Assembly: GCF_963676685.1 (NCBI RefSeq)
Contig: NC_092345.1
Span: 26,497,585-26,561,584, forward strand
Origin: Mytilus edulis
Taxonomy: Eukaryota; Mollusca; Bivalvia; Mytilida; Mytilidae
Length of the DNA: 64,000 nucleotides
Direction of reading: 5' to 3'
The position numbers were made by a program, and so were the translations under genes. The notes below the pieces were generated by a model. The model ran no database searches. It had not been told where the DNA came from and saw only the letters and a program-made list of their open reading frames with translations. Shown here piece after piece: positions 34,619-46,983 of the stretch. Each line of letters opens with the position of its first letter. The stretch's first letter is position 1.

Positions 34619-37600
34619 CTACCAGTGACGATAGCTGTTATATCCTTGTGGTTCATAAGTGTTGTATACTTGATCTAAAAGATGATAATTAAAATTAAGT
34701 CCATATCAAATTCAGATTGAAAAAGTCACCAAACACGACGTTTTAAGACATCAGTTGTGTGCTTTAAAATTCTTAACAAACATTTAATATCAATACGTAC
34801 CACGAATACAACATTTAGCACCTTTGCATCCATATGGTTGATTTACGTCACATGTAAACCCTTTGCGACATGCATTGCCAATTTCACAATAACCATCTTT
34901 ATCGTAGCATATTGGCATCAAGTTTTTATAATAGCCAGCTGTAAGATAAAATAAGGTTGTTATTTGTCGGACATCAGAAAGAGCAAAAAATAAAAGAAAA
35001 GATAATCTAAAATAGATCTAAAACTGAATATTAAATTTAACAACATACACTACATAAACTGGTCGGAATTAGAAGGTCTTACATCGTCCAAAACACTTTA
35101 AAAATATTTTCAACAGGGTAATGAATAAGAAAAAAATGAATTTTGATGATACAAATTATTGACGCTCCCCATGAATATTCGTCATTTCTCAACGCATGCA
35201 CAAGGGATATGTTAATGTTCACACGAAAAATATTGCTTCTTCTTTTGATTACTGAACATGATGAACCGATTCATAATTCGTTATCTCTCCACGAACTTAC
35301 TTTTTGGGATAGTTATTTAAAGCTAGAACTATTGCGATATTACAAAATCACATGCATTTTTTGGTCAACATCAAGTTTCTAATTTACTGTCGTTTACATA
35401 ATTATAACGTGTGATTTCCTTTATTATTTGTTTTCATTGTCGAAATTCGGTATTCAAGTTCAGCTTATATATATATCCTGAGATATGGGTTGGTTTTAAG
35501 TAATGTTCATAAGTAGTATTTCATAAGTATATTTGTAACACCAAAAGCAGTTAGAATGTACGTCAATGTACTCAATGTAACAAAGCTAACGAAACTGACA
35601 ACAAATTATAAAAGGATATCTTAGTGTTGAACAACAACAATATCATGTATGTTAAAATAAATAACATTAAAAATGATAAAAAAAAATAATTTTAAAAATG
35701 CTTCATAATAGCCAACACTTTAACGTTTCTAGTTGAAATGAAAGTTTAATGACTGCAAACCTAAATATGAATTACACTGCACCATGCCTTTTGTCTCGAG
35801 ATGTTTGAACAGGCCAAATTGAGGTAGAAAAACTACAATATGACCAATGTCTTTTATGTTGAAGTTTCATTTATTTGTTGTAAATGAGTTCAATTCATTA
35901 AATTATGTTTTCAATTTTTTAACATTTTCATATATGATTTTGAATGTTGATTACCTAGCAACCCCGAGATTTTCTCATATTTTCTTTTAGTTTAAACATA
36001 TTTATTTATAGTGGATTGGGAAACAAGTTTTGCAACTTGTATTAATCCCTTTCCACTTTGCGGGTGCGAGTGCTGCCTTGTAGCGGCATTAGCCTGCTCT
36101 TTTTTTAAATCTACAAGGGTGTCTTTAACGTGCAAGAGAAATGGCTCTCTCTTAACACGGGTCAGCCATTTATCGTCCCCTTCCGACGGACTATCATCGT
36201 TTCCTCGAGACCATACTCGCAAATGGTGTCAAGGGAGAGCCGAAAATTCAGTTCCTGAAATTTTCATCCCACACGGTATTTTCTTTTATACATCATACAC
36301 TTCATCATACTACATTAAAATGAATAACTTAAATACATCTTTGTAAGAATAAGTACATCTAACATCCAATGGATTTAGTGTAAAGACGTCATAAAAGGCG
36401 CTTTATAAGAAATAATTTATTTTGATTTTATTTTCATCAGGGAAGTAAGGTTCAGTTGGACGAGAAAAGTTGAACGAACAGGAGACTGTTTGGAATCTCC
36501 TTGCCTTATATTCTTATATAAATTGTAAATAAACCTTTACTTCAAATATTGTAATCGCAATATCTAGAACTTACAAATGCGTTAGGTTACCACAAAAAGG
36601 CTTCAGCTTTTTGATCGTTTTTTTTTTAATTTTTTGTAGATGTTTCAAAGATTTCATAGATGACTTTGCTGGAGGAGTCATTGTCCCCGAGGTTATCATT
36701 ATCCAAGTACCCAGTACTTCATTGTTTGCATGCCAGTTCGGATATAATGTTATTTTAATTTGCTGTCAAAAAATTTAGGAATTGATTTTGAATAAAGGAA
36801 TAAATCATCCTCATGCAAAGCTCTGTTTCCTTTCCCAGGCTTGTCTGTACTTTTCGTCTTTTTTGCTTTGTAAACTCTTAAATTCTTTTAACTAATTAAG
36901 TATTGGATTTTTAATTATTTTGGCCTCGATCTATTGAAATCTATTGTCAAAATGCACATTTGGTGCAGTAAAAATTAATTGGTTCCGCATTTAGTGTGAT
37001 TAAACCTTCACGGGCCTAGATTTGCTAATTAAATTTTTTCCCAATTCAAGTGTCTGTATTCAAGCACCAATCTTTAACCTTTCGTGCGTAATGAAACCTC
37101 TAATTTCTATTTAGAAAAACTTATTACGCAGATGTAAAGTGGTGTTCAGTAAAATAAAGTCATCAAACTGATATGCTACTCTCTGTCAAAGAAACAAAAG
37201 ACAAAGAAAAAAGAAATGATATAATATCATTTGCATTCAGAAATCGCTAATGATAAGGGACTTCCGATTTGAATTTTTCTTGGAGTTGTGTATTTTTGTA
37301 ATTTTACTTTTTATGTATTCCTACATATTTCGAAATATTCTTACAGTAAGTAATAAAAACTTTTAACATGAGTCAAGATGATTTAGATCTATTATGATGT
37401 CAATGTAATCACCCGTGTCGTATATGTAATATCTTTTTCTTTTTCTGGCAGTTACAAAATAATATTTAAACAGAATTAAAAAACATAATAATAAATATGA
37501 AGCAAAAATTTTAATAAACATATATTTTTAATTTCTAATTGTAGTGACAAAATGACAGAATAAAACCAAACGTCAGAATCGTCGACAGACAGTTTTGCCT

Positions 37601-37706
37601 TGTTAATATGGAAGCATAAAGAATAAAAGAGCTTGGTATTGAACTTACCTGAAACGCACACAGCGGTAAACACTAGAATAGCGACGATCATCTGGATTGA
37701 CTTCAT
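34619..37706 (-). CDS. Gene C: secreted Cys-rich peptide, Tyr-rich tail (83 aa)
   Basis: Exons in phase 1: 37706-37649 (signal MKSIQMIVAILVFTAVCVS, donor GTAAGT), 34938-34801 (core, acceptor TTATCTTACAG, donor GTACGT) and 34674-34619 (tail, stop TAG 34621-34619). The mature peptide begins GYYKNLMPICYDKDGYC. The core is C-x6-C-x5-C-x5-C-x7-C-x4-CC, with CRKGF and CCIR. This spacing separates C, D and E from A and B. The tail is DQVYNTYEPQGYNSYRHW. Nine of 64 mature residues are Tyr, seven are Cys. A donor (GTAATG) lies 18 nt after the stop, leading to the UTR exon at 33616. In the core it carries EIGNA where D and E have ERGYE. Function not established. Confidence 0.88.
36000..36280. repeat. 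Higher-GC conserved-looking block with overlapping frames on both strands
   Basis: Lies in gene C intron 1. The plus frame at 36011-36346 and minus frame at 36222-35992 are mutual shadows. The block includes GGTGCGAGTGCTGCCTTGTA and TTCCGACGGACTATCATCG, and its composition stands out from its surroundings. I have the impression of a repeat common in aquatic invertebrates, from memory only. Neither frame has a recognisable domain or splice support, so I do not call a gene. Confidence 0.45.
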
Positions 37707-37739
37707 CTTGGATGTTTGCAGTGTATCCTTGAATGTTGA

Positions 37740-38040
37740 TGTTGCTTTAAATATGAAAGCAAAATAGATTTTTAGACAGATGTGTCTCTCGTTATATGCA
37801 TGAATTAAAAAGACATGTAAAAGATTGGATTAAAATATAAAACAGCATGCTATATGTTAAAATCGGGGGGTAAAACATGTTAATAGAATGAAAACAAAAC
37901 TATTGAGTATCTAAATCGTGTTTGAACACAATTTAAGTTTTGATGCGTATACATATCAAATTAGTATAACATTATATTAAAGGTTTTATTTTACATTACA
38001 TTAGCAATACAAGTCATTATCATTCATTTAACATATAAAG
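37740..38040 (-). promoter_or_regulatory. Conserved promoter of gene C
   Basis: TTGAATGTTGATGTTGC, TATA-like TTTAAATATG, AAAATAGATTTTT then AGACAGATGTGT (37761-37785, E-box CAGATG 37777-37782). The distal palindrome GTGTTTGAACAC is exact at 37918-37929, followed by ATAACATTATATTAA and TTTTACATTACATTAGCAA. Best-preserved example of the family promoter. Confidence 0.7.
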
Positions 38041-38869
38041 AAATATGCTTGTAAAACGTATGACAAATCTACAGTTTCAGCATTTATGAAATATAACGAC
38101 AAATCGTTTTCACTCGATGTTTCCCAAAAGTTTGATTTTTTTAATAGAACCCTTACCACTGGTAACAAAAAGGAAAGATTGAAGGTTTATCTAACTAAAA
38201 AGAAAGTTTACGAAATTCAGACTTTAATTTCTTGAAATAAAAAAAAATGCAACAAGCGGACAAAAAAACAATGTTTGCAAACTTAATATTTTATGTTCAG
38301 GTAGTATGAAGATTTGTTCACCCTCGAAAACACATATTTATTTCGGGCATAGTTCTGGTAAACTATGAATATTCTTGTGAAAATCTTCATATCTCCCTCA
38401 GACACGGGAAAGAAATGTATGTCATTTTCCGAAATTGAGGTTTTGGTATCTACGTTTGTTATTTTTTTTAATTCTAGCCCATATTACTTCTTTAGATATT
38501 TCTTTATGCAGAACATGCGGAAGATTATTATACCTCAGTTACCATTTTCTATTTAAAATAAGTACACAGTATTCTAACTTTTTTTCAAATTGCAAGCGTT
38601 GAACTATTGTACCGGTCAATAGTTTACAACTATTGGAGCTCGATGAAACAATTTAAACGCATGCGAATTATATTTCGTGCAATTTTCAATGTAGCTACGG
38701 GATTGGATGATTTCGAAAATACCACGTGAGTAACGACGTTTCGTTTAACCTGTTGTATCACTGCAGGACATAGACTTAGCATTTCGGAATATTTATGAAG
38801 TAAACGTTATGGTTGGGTTATCACCGCCATTATTTGTCTGTTGTCTATTTCGATATAATAAAACACTGA

Positions 38870-39005
38870 CTGACTGGATATTAGTGGAATAACAAATTTA
38901 TTGTTCTCTTGGTTACAAATATTGCCTTCGGCTACGCCTCAGGAAAACAGTTGCACATCGGAAGACAAGAAACTTACTATTCCACTCATACTCAGTCAAT
39001 AAGTA
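38870..39005. mobile_element. Small MITE-like inverted-repeat element
   Basis: Left end ACTGACTGGATATTAGTGGAATA and right end its imperfect inverse (TATTCCACTCATACTCAGTCA), about 135 bp apart, 18-20 of 23 matching. No ORF. Confidence 0.5.
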
Positions 39006-39481
39006 TACACTAGTAATAGTGAAAAGTAACAAGAACTCCAATATTTTGAAATATTATTAATGCTTATCGTTTAACTAATTTGATTCTTTCAGGGATAGTC
39101 ACATGTTAAACTATATTTTCGAAGGAAGATAAAAAAAAAACGGCGGATAGCAAAAAGCATATTGCACAACAAAAAGCATATTGCACTGTTATTTTAAGTA
39201 TTTCTAAAAACCGATATACTTTGTGACGTCATGTAATGATTTTCATGATAGTGTTATCAAAAATTTTAAAAAATATATATTTATTACCGAGTATTTGATG
39301 AAAATACATAAGATGTGCAAAAATAAACACATAAAAATAAATGAAATGACTACTAATATGTTGTTATTGTCTAGGAGACAATATGATATCTATAAAATTC
39401 CAAAAATATTAAATGATCGAATATATTACACTGACAATTTTTATACAAATAGGGTCAGGAATTGATAATATAGCAATAATA

Positions 39482-39601
39482 GCCTTTGTATGAGGTCACT
39501 TCGGGATATATCGACTAAAAGAAGTATATCGACCTCGGACTTCGTCCTCAATCAATATACTTCTTTCAGGTCAATATATCCTTGTATCGACCTCATACAA
39601 A
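39482..39601. repeat. Foldback element
   Basis: Outer arms CTTTGTATGAGGTC and GACCTCATACAAAG are perfect. Inner pairs AAAGAAGTATAT / AATATACTTCTTT and a central GGACTTCGTCC hairpin follow. About 120 bp that can fold almost end to end. Confidence 0.75.
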
Positions 39602-39821
39602 GTTAATAATTGTATACTATTACACGAGGAAAGAACGTAATGCTATCATATCTAAAACATATCTTTAATTTTAGCATCCACAATCGGCTCGCACTAAAAC
39701 TAGTATCGATAGGTTATAATGTAAACAATGTAAATGTCAAAATACATCATATAAGTGTATAGGTGTTTTAGCAATCAGAATAATCTCTCCAAATCAAAGC
39801 TTTACAACTATATTGTATTGA

Positions 39822-39865
39822 TCGTCACTGATGAGTCTTATGTTGGCGAAACGCGCGTCTGGCGT
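39822..39865 (+). ncRNA. Solo hammerhead ribozyme, plus strand
   Basis: CTGATGA at 39828-39834, stem II GTC/GGC (one G-U pair) around TTATGTT, GAAA, ACGC/GCGT stem III, GTC cleavage triplet with predicted cut after 39859, stem I five pairs. Core bases are intact. The rest of the 355-bp unit is mostly missing. Confidence 0.75.
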
Positions 39866-40661
39866 ACCAAATTATAAGCCTGGTCCTTTAAATAACAATC
39901 TATTGATTTAAAAAGCAGTTGTGCAAAAGAGCGCATGACACATCTATCTTGTACACATTTAAATTGGTGTGTTAATTGTTAATAGAATGGAACATTTATG
40001 AGGCACCTGATCACACGATAGTAAATGACTTGCATAACAAATATGCATAATGATATCTTAAGACGTGTAAATATCATTAAAAATTACTGTTAAAAGTCCC
40101 AAAATTCTACGAATAACAAGAACTTTCAACATCAAAGTAAGCCTGCATTCTTTAATATCACAACAACCGAATGAATTTTGCAGTAATTGAATACCATCAT
40201 ACCTAAGATTGTACACGGCTATAAAAAATATACGTTTATTCATTTGACATTAAAAGTACGTTTTCCCTGAAATGACAAATAAATTTATATAACCGAAATG
40301 TAGTTTTCTCTCCTTAATTCCAACGGTTATGTAATACCAGGGAATAATTTCAGGCATATTTGAGTTTTTTTTATACAATATTTTATTTTTTTATGAAAAA
40401 ATACACTACGCGATTTTGTAACAAAGCGTATTTGCGGAAATATTTATTTATTTTATTTCAACATCTGTGAATATGAATGACAATTTCCCTATACAAATTT
40501 TTATCAAATTATGCGATGTCTTTTTTCCAATATTTAAATATGATCTTAATATCATCTAAAGCAATGTTTATTTTCACAAACCAGGGAATATTCTGTTACG
40601 CCGTTTCTCAATTTATATAGTTCGTTTGAATATATTCTTAATCTATTTATGTGTTCCAGTC

Positions 40662-40829
40662 TAGGAGGATTATTCATCTTTAACCTTATAAGAGCATTAA
40701 AACATCGTATCATCGCTACCTTTCCCTCTCTCACACGTATCCGTTACAGTAAAACTGCAAGGTCATTACGATCACGAGGAACATTTCGTCAAGACGTTAT
40801 CTTGGACACAATTCGTGGCTACCCACAGA
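40662..40829 (+). CDS. Possible isolated coding exon, unknown protein
   Basis: Preceded by TTTATGTGTTCCAG and followed by GTGAGT. The open frame between includes LTRIRYSKTARSLRSRGTFR and then DVILDTIRGYP. Basic, low in Asn/Lys compared with random AT-rich frames here, but only one exon and no partner on either side. A minus-strand frame covers part of it (40734-40552). I cannot name a family; it may be chance. Confidence 0.2.
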
Positions 40830-42012
40830 GTGAGTTAATTATATAACATTGTGTTTAAAACCTTCAAATTGCCTTTCGTATAATCAAACCTTTTCTCCGT
40901 GAAATACTGGAAATGTAACCGTTCTTGAAAGTACAACATTTCTCGCTTTCAATTATTTTGGACATTTCATACACTAGAAACGTTAATTCAACACATTGTA
41001 AAATTGTATTTTATTTGTTTTTTTAAGCTTTTTACCATTTGTTAGATTGGTTTAAGAATAAATTATCAGCACCTGATAGTCTTGTTGCTTGAGCCCAATC
41101 GTCGGTAAAACTTAATGGTCAGGCCATTATAAGGAATGTCATGCCTTTCGTGCGGGGCTTTGTATGGTTCGGTGTATACAAATAAAAAATGAACTACAAG
41201 ATTTTCAACTGATTTTTATAGTTTGTTCATATGCTGTATTTTAACACAACCGTCCCAGGTAATGAGGTTAAGCGCACAAAACTGTATTTTCCCCGCCACA
41301 TTTTTATGTACCTGTTCCAAGTCTGAAACCTGTAGTTTGTCGTTGGTTCATTTCTATCATATTTGTTTTTCATCAACTGTTTTGTAATAAAATAGAGCGC
41401 AAGTTTTCTCAATTAAATTGTGGTTTTGTTCTTGTTGAGGCCTTTTATAGCCGGTTTTTCTCATTTCTTAAGGACTCACGATTGCCCGCATTTGCTTCTT
41501 TTGATTTGAACTTTGGTGGATAGTTGTCTCAATGGCAATCAAACCACATCTCTTTGTTTTATATGCTTGTATCAATCTATAAATAAATAAAAAACGATAA
41601 AAGAAAATAAGAAAAGAGAACAATCTATGGCAGATCAAAGTATGTTGGAAGACATCAACACTATGCATAATTCAACGGTCCAAACAATTTCCTGTGTGGA
41701 TTCATTTATTTTCGAGGATACCAAATTTCGTGAAATGAGGAAAACTTGTATTATCGTGAATATTTAAATTTGTCGTTTTGCATACATTCCTTTAAAAAAT
41801 TTGCATTTCATTAAACATTAAAATTCGTGGGTCTCCTGTTTTCAGGAAATTCACGAGAAATGATATCCAACGAATATTAATGAATCCACAGTAATATAAA
41901 CTGCTGATCGAAATAAACATGGAGGTTAAGAGGATCTGAGCCTTTATGATATGCTTCTAAATCTGATTCAAATTGATAATGGAGGATATTTGTCCTTTTA
42001 ATTAATGAATGG

Positions 42013-42153
42013 CTATTATTTATTTCGAATTTATTGAACCATAAAACTAATTTTTGACTCTTCACATTGAATAATCCGCGAAGCGGATTATGTAAAATGT
42101 GAAGAGTCAAAAATTAGTTTTATGGTTCAATAAAATCAAAATAAATTATTGCC
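42013..42153. repeat. Large foldback with perfect 38-bp inner arms
   Basis: Arms 42031-42068 and 42096-42133 are perfectly complementary. Imperfect pairing continues out to about 42013 and 42153. Between the arms sits another hairpin, ATAATCCGC-GAA-GCGGATTAT (42071-42091). The minus-strand frame ends nearby are artefacts of the palindrome. Confidence 0.85.
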
Positions 42154-42409
42154 ATCATTATAAATAAATTTCTATCAAAAATAAAGCTCAAAAAACTTTT
42201 TATATTATTTATCTTGACAATAACAACGTGCACACATGTTGGCGTATGAATACACAACGTCAGAGTGGGCGTGTCGCCATCAAAATTGATAACATTGAAA
42301 ATAAAACTAATAATTTTAACCAATGAGAAGACAGTAAATACACAAAATTTATTTATTTTATCAAACAATCTGAATAACGAGTAATCATGTGGGTTTTTTT
42401 TTTTATCAT

Positions 42410-43740
42410 TATAAAGATGACGCTGACGTTACCCAAGGTATGATCACCACCAAGTTTTTGGTGCGGTTCTTGTTGCTCATTCGTTAGTTTTCAAAGTTGT
42501 TTTGTGTTCTGCTTAAGTCTGTTTGTTATATTCTTTTTTTAGACATGGCGTTGTCATATTATTTTCGATATGAGTTTGAATATCCCTTTCCTATCCATCA
42601 CCTCTCTTTTGTGACTTTATCCTTTTATGCTCGCAATGTCAAATCAATAAAATTACCACGATAAAGACAATTTAGTTATAATAACACACATGTTATAACA
42701 GCGTAGTCGTCGTTAAAACAAAACCTTTAAGAAGACAAGACTGATTTAAGATTCAGCTGTTCACGTAAATATCTCATTTGTGTTTCGCATACACAGTGTT
42801 TTATTTATCACGCAATTCAATGTTTAATTAAAATTCATATATCAAATAGACGAAATAGCATGTATTTTTCATTACAAAAGTCGTATGCATCTGATAAATA
42901 CGATGAAGTAGAAGTTGCAAATTTTGAAAAATGTATGATAACTTTACAGATCCAATAATGAAATATGTGGATTTAAGTTCCAGTGGACAATTTATTAAGG
43001 TGTACTTTTTAAATCATATCAATAAACACGTTAGAGTTAGTGTGTCATATATGTCATAATTGTCTTAAGAGAGAGTTGCTTCTTAAAAGAATGTTATTGC
43101 AACTAAAAAAGTTGAAATCATCCGTTCGATTTTTTTCGACACCGTCGTAACTGTAATGCAATATCATTCTGTATTACAGATAACCACAAATGCTCCAATG
43201 GTCGCTAACTCGACCCGTCCTATAAACTTCGATTATGCATTTAGAGTTATAAACATATTATCACTTCACATTGACATCCAGGCAAAAACTCATCCTTGCG
43301 TCAGTTCAGCAAGGAGTATTACAATGTAAGTGATTTTTCTCCATAATGAGTGGTATATGAACAATGAATGTATCGAATAGATCGTCTATTTATGATTAAT
43401 TCAAGGTGTAAATCAATAATGCTTGGACTATTATAAATAGATTTTTCGGTAATTTGCAATTTTATTAATTTAAGAATATTTTTCAATAAGTTCGTGGCAA
43501 TATAAAAACTTTCCCGCCATATGACAAGAAATAATGCTGTCGTCTGCCGCATAATTTTATTATCCAATAAAATAATGCATGTCGTTGTATTCCGCTTGGC
43601 TCTATATCTTGCTATTCAGTGTGAGCCAATGATCTTTGTTGAAGGCAGTACGTTGACACATAACAATAAGTGTTTACTTTTTATACATTGTGACTTGGAT
43701 GGAGAGTAGCCTCATTGGCAATCATACCATATTTTCTTAT
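42410..43740. repeat. Segmental duplicate of 57750-59620
   Basis: Shares, in order: GACGTTACCCAAGGTATGAT, GCGTAGTCGTCGTTA, TTTATCACGCAATTCAATG, GTAGAAGTTGCAAAT, ATAACCACAAATGCTCCAATGG, AGGCAAAAACTC and TGTATTCCGCTTGGCTCT. In the 57.75-kb copy part of the middle is inverted. It includes a retroelement tail at the left (42440-42620) and a GGCAATCATACC tail at the right (43590-43740). Confidence 0.65.
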
Positions 43741-44349
43741 TTATAACTAATACTGATCATTACACATATTGACCTGTTCAAGTGGATATTCTATGTTGTG
43801 ATTGTCTTATAAGATGACTCAGCTTTGAAAAATTTGTCTTAACTAGGCATGAGTTTTTATTATTATGAAGATTATTCAGTATTCAGGACTTTGTAAAGAA
43901 TAGAAGTTAGCACAACCTGCACAAATAAAAAGTGAGTGATAAACGGTTAAAATGTTATAACTAAAATAACTAAAATATTTGTATTATATTCAGTGCATTT
44001 CTGCGAAAATCTAAGTTTGATATGCCATAAACTTCAAAACTTTCTTTTGTCAAATGCATGAAACTATAAGTATTATAATACTTGTGTTTGAATATGGTTT
44101 ATAGACATCCGGCATTCCTCTACTTCTGGCAATCATTTTAGATGAGTACCTTCACTAAGGTCTACTTGAATATTTGTATTCTTATAATTGTGAAAATTTA
44201 TGAAAATGTTTGCTTGTAATGCATAGAGTAATTTTCTATTTTCATCATGTTATCATTTATATAGTCATATTTATAGATTAACTGTTACGAAACGTTTGAA
44301 ATTTTGAAATACTAACGCTTTTCTAACACAGGAATAAATTACCTTAGAT

Positions 44350-44510
44350 GTATTTGGCAAAACTTTTAGGAATTTTGGTCCTCAATGCTATTCAACTTCG
44401 TACTTTCTTTTGCCTTTTTGCCTTTTTTGGCTTCGAGCGTCACTGATGAGTCTTTGGTAGACGAAACGCGCGTCTGGCATAAATACAAAATTTAGTGTTG
44501 GTATCTATGA
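44350..44510 (+). repeat. Partial hammerhead repeat, plus strand
   Basis: GGTCCTCAATGCTATTCAAC, then a polypyrimidine/TTTTTGCC stretch, then the ribozyme. Equivalent to the reverse complement of about half of the 355-bp unit. Confidence 0.75.
44437..44480 (+). ncRNA. Solo hammerhead ribozyme, plus strand
   Basis: GCGTCA, CTGATGA (44443-44449), stem II GTC/GAC around TTTGGTA, GAAA, ACGCGCGT, GTC triplet with predicted cut after 44474, then TGGCAT (four stem I pairs, fifth broken). The core is complete; the weaker stem I may reduce activity. Confidence 0.78.
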
Positions 44511-45169
44511 TGAGTTGTTTTTTTTTCTATTTTTTCAATTCCAAATTTTCATATTTGAACATCTGCAGGTGGAAAAAGTAAAATCTCAATAATAATATAC
44601 ACCGAGGAAAATTCAAAATGGAGAGTTCCTAATCAAAGTGGTTTATCTATTTTATAAGCAATTATCTTTCAAAATCTCTCTTAACAGTGTTGCTGAAGTC
44701 AGATACAACAAAAACGTAATAAACGAAAGGATGTGGTAACAACCAGCTGTACTTTACCTTGACATGACTACTCTTGAAGAAAAAGGCATATATATGGCAA
44801 CAGCTGTCATCAACCCTTTCTTTTGTTACCTTTGTTCTGTATTGAATACTAATATATATTTTTATAAAATTTTTTATTACTTTGTACTGGGATAGGTCAC
44901 ATAACAAAAAGTTGAATAACAAAAGTACCGAACTCCAAGGAATATTCTAATCGGAAAGTTTCTCAATACCCAATGGCAAAATCAAAAGCTTAAAGCTATC
45001 AAACGAATGGATAACAACTGTCCTATCCTTGATTTCGTACTGGCATTTTCTTACATTTATGTAGAAAACGGTGGATTTAACCTAGTTTCATAGCTTGCTA
45101 AACCTGTCATTTTTATTACAGTCTCATCAAATTCTATTATATTGACAAAAAACTGTGAACAAAACAAAC

Positions 45170-45440
45170 AGACATAATAGGTGAAAATGTCAAAATAGGG
45201 GTACAGCAATCAACATTGGGTCATAACCTTAATCACTATGAACAAAGAACAAAGAACAACTAAAGGCATTTCACAATAACATAATAACGGAATGTATAAG
45301 TACAAAGCCACATCAATTGTATCAAAATAACACACACACGAAAAGCATATAAACAAAGTACATGAGCAGAAATGAAAGACAAGAATACAAACGTGAGCAT
45401 TAAACCATAACACAATTACGGAATGAGTACAGAGTCACGC
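45170..45440 (-). repeat. Reverse-oriented retroelement 3' fragment
   Basis: The reverse complement resembles the 3' regions at 15.3-16.2 and 55.6-56.1 kb (GTGGCTTTGTACTTATACAT-like, then GTTATTGTG). The minus-strand frame at 45413-45210 derives from it. Confidence 0.5.
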
Positions 45441-45649
45441 CAATAGGGTATCACCATAAACAGTCGAAACAACAAAAGTAGTATTCATCAAGACAAGATA
45501 TGGAAGATATAGAAAGGATGATGATATTCTTTAGAATATTCACATGTTAAGCATTTAAACACTAAAGGGGCACTTTATCGTAAAAGTCGCCTCCGTGAAA
45601 TTTCGCTTTTATTACTTTCTTATTTATTTTATTTTAATAAATAAATAAG

Positions 45650-46500
45650 GTTATGGCTCCCAAATACTAGTTAAACCCCATATGCTACTCCAGATCGTGC
45701 CAAAAGCCAGGATCGTCTTCAGAAGATATATTTCATTGCTTCTTTTTTTTGTATTTTTGTATATGATGGATGACTGTTGAGGGTCTCTGTATGACATCTT
45801 GATATGGTTGATTGTGTGGAACATCTGTGTCAAGTGACCATGGTTATCACCGAATTGTCATTGTCACAATGCCGTCTTCTTCTCTAAGTGTGTGACATTT
45901 TCGAATGAGAATTATCATAGAATGCTTCTTACCACGAACAATATTGGAATTGCAACATTTATATGGGGCCCCCTTTACCTTTTTTACCGGAAACATCAAG
46001 ATCACCCCCGTTTTTCGTAAGAATTGTAATAATCAATCTTTAAATACTACGGAGTGGTAAGAGGACGGTTGTTTGTCTTTTTGTCGTCTTTAGTTTTTTT
46101 GCAATAGTTTGACTGGTTTCTCTTCGACAGATTTAAATTGATTGACCCTAAAGGAAGAACCACATCTTTTGAGTTTTATTTATTTTAAGCTATATATATC
46201 ATATAAAACCTGTCTATTGCTGAATAAGAATACTGATTTCTTATATTCACGGTTTTTGGTATCTTGAGATGATGATCTTTATTTTTGTATTGAGTTAATA
46301 GATTTAATGGTATTTCCCCCCGACGCATATACATCTGTGGTGATAGTTTTAATGAATCATGCACATTTGTTGCATGCGATGCAAATGTCTTGGTCGAACC
46401 AATAATGAATGCAAAATATTGCTTATCGTCAATTAAACTATGCTGTGTTTTAATATGTCGATGCTTATATTATATATTCGAATGATTGATATTTTAAAAT
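45650..46500. repeat. Gene D 3' flank, paralogous to gene E 3' flank (60200-60890)
   Basis: Shared sequence includes GACATCTTGATATGGTTGAT, CACAATGCCGTCTTC, AGAATGCTTCTTACCA and GATGCGATGCAAATGTCTT-like segments. The last part also resembles the gene C 3' flank near 33300-33500. Shows that D and E, and earlier C, arose by duplication of whole cassettes. Confidence 0.65.
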
Positions 46501-46502
46501 AT

Positions 46503-46581
46503 TTTATTTGAAATCAAAGTTTGGAATCAGCTAAATCCAAAAGTGTCCTCTTAGAACATATATGTCTTCATAATTGGTATG
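46503..46581 (-). terminator. 3'UTR exon with poly(A) signal, gene D
   Basis: Minus strand: acceptor TTCTTCATTTTTCAG, exon starting CATACCAATTATGAAGACA at 46581; AATAAA at 46508-46503. Close paralogue of the gene E terminal exon. Confidence 0.65.
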
Positions 46582-46983
46582 CTGAAAAATGAAGAAATTG
46601 TTTTAAATGAATAACAGTAAAACAAGAAAATGTTACGCATTCGAAATATATGTATTGTTTGAATAAATTAGAATGCAAATAAGTTCACAATTAATCTTTA
46701 TACATGCTGTAGAGTTACATTCCATGATATTAATGAAAGGTGATATAAACTACCTAATTCTTCTTTATCGATTTTATCCAACCTCTCTTATTTCTTTTAT
46801 AACAAATCAAAAATTATATTGAAATTACAAAAAGTCTATAAGAAACAATTCAACATTTTAGAATAATTAAAATGTATCAAAATTGTGTTTGTATTTGACG
46901 CAATCTTATTATCCCTCTAAAGACTGTATATCTGCATAAACATTTAATTAATTTACTTATGTATAATTTACCTGAATTCTATT

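Larger units (their letters stand above)
38041..46500. other. Gene-free stretch between genes C and D
   Basis: No confirmed gene. Contains small foldbacks (38870-39005, 39482-39601, 42013-42153), two plus-strand hammerheads (39822, 44437), repeat tails (about 41400-41565 and 43590-43740), a reverse-oriented dispersed tail (about 44940-45130), a reverse retroelement fragment (about 45170-45440) and the left part of the D/E segmental duplication (42410 on). One possible exon is at 40662-40829. Confidence 0.6.

Noticed and set aside
35992-36346. Gene call for the 111-codon plus frame or 76-codon minus frame
   Set aside because: They overlap on opposite strands within one repeat-like block and neither has domain or splice support.
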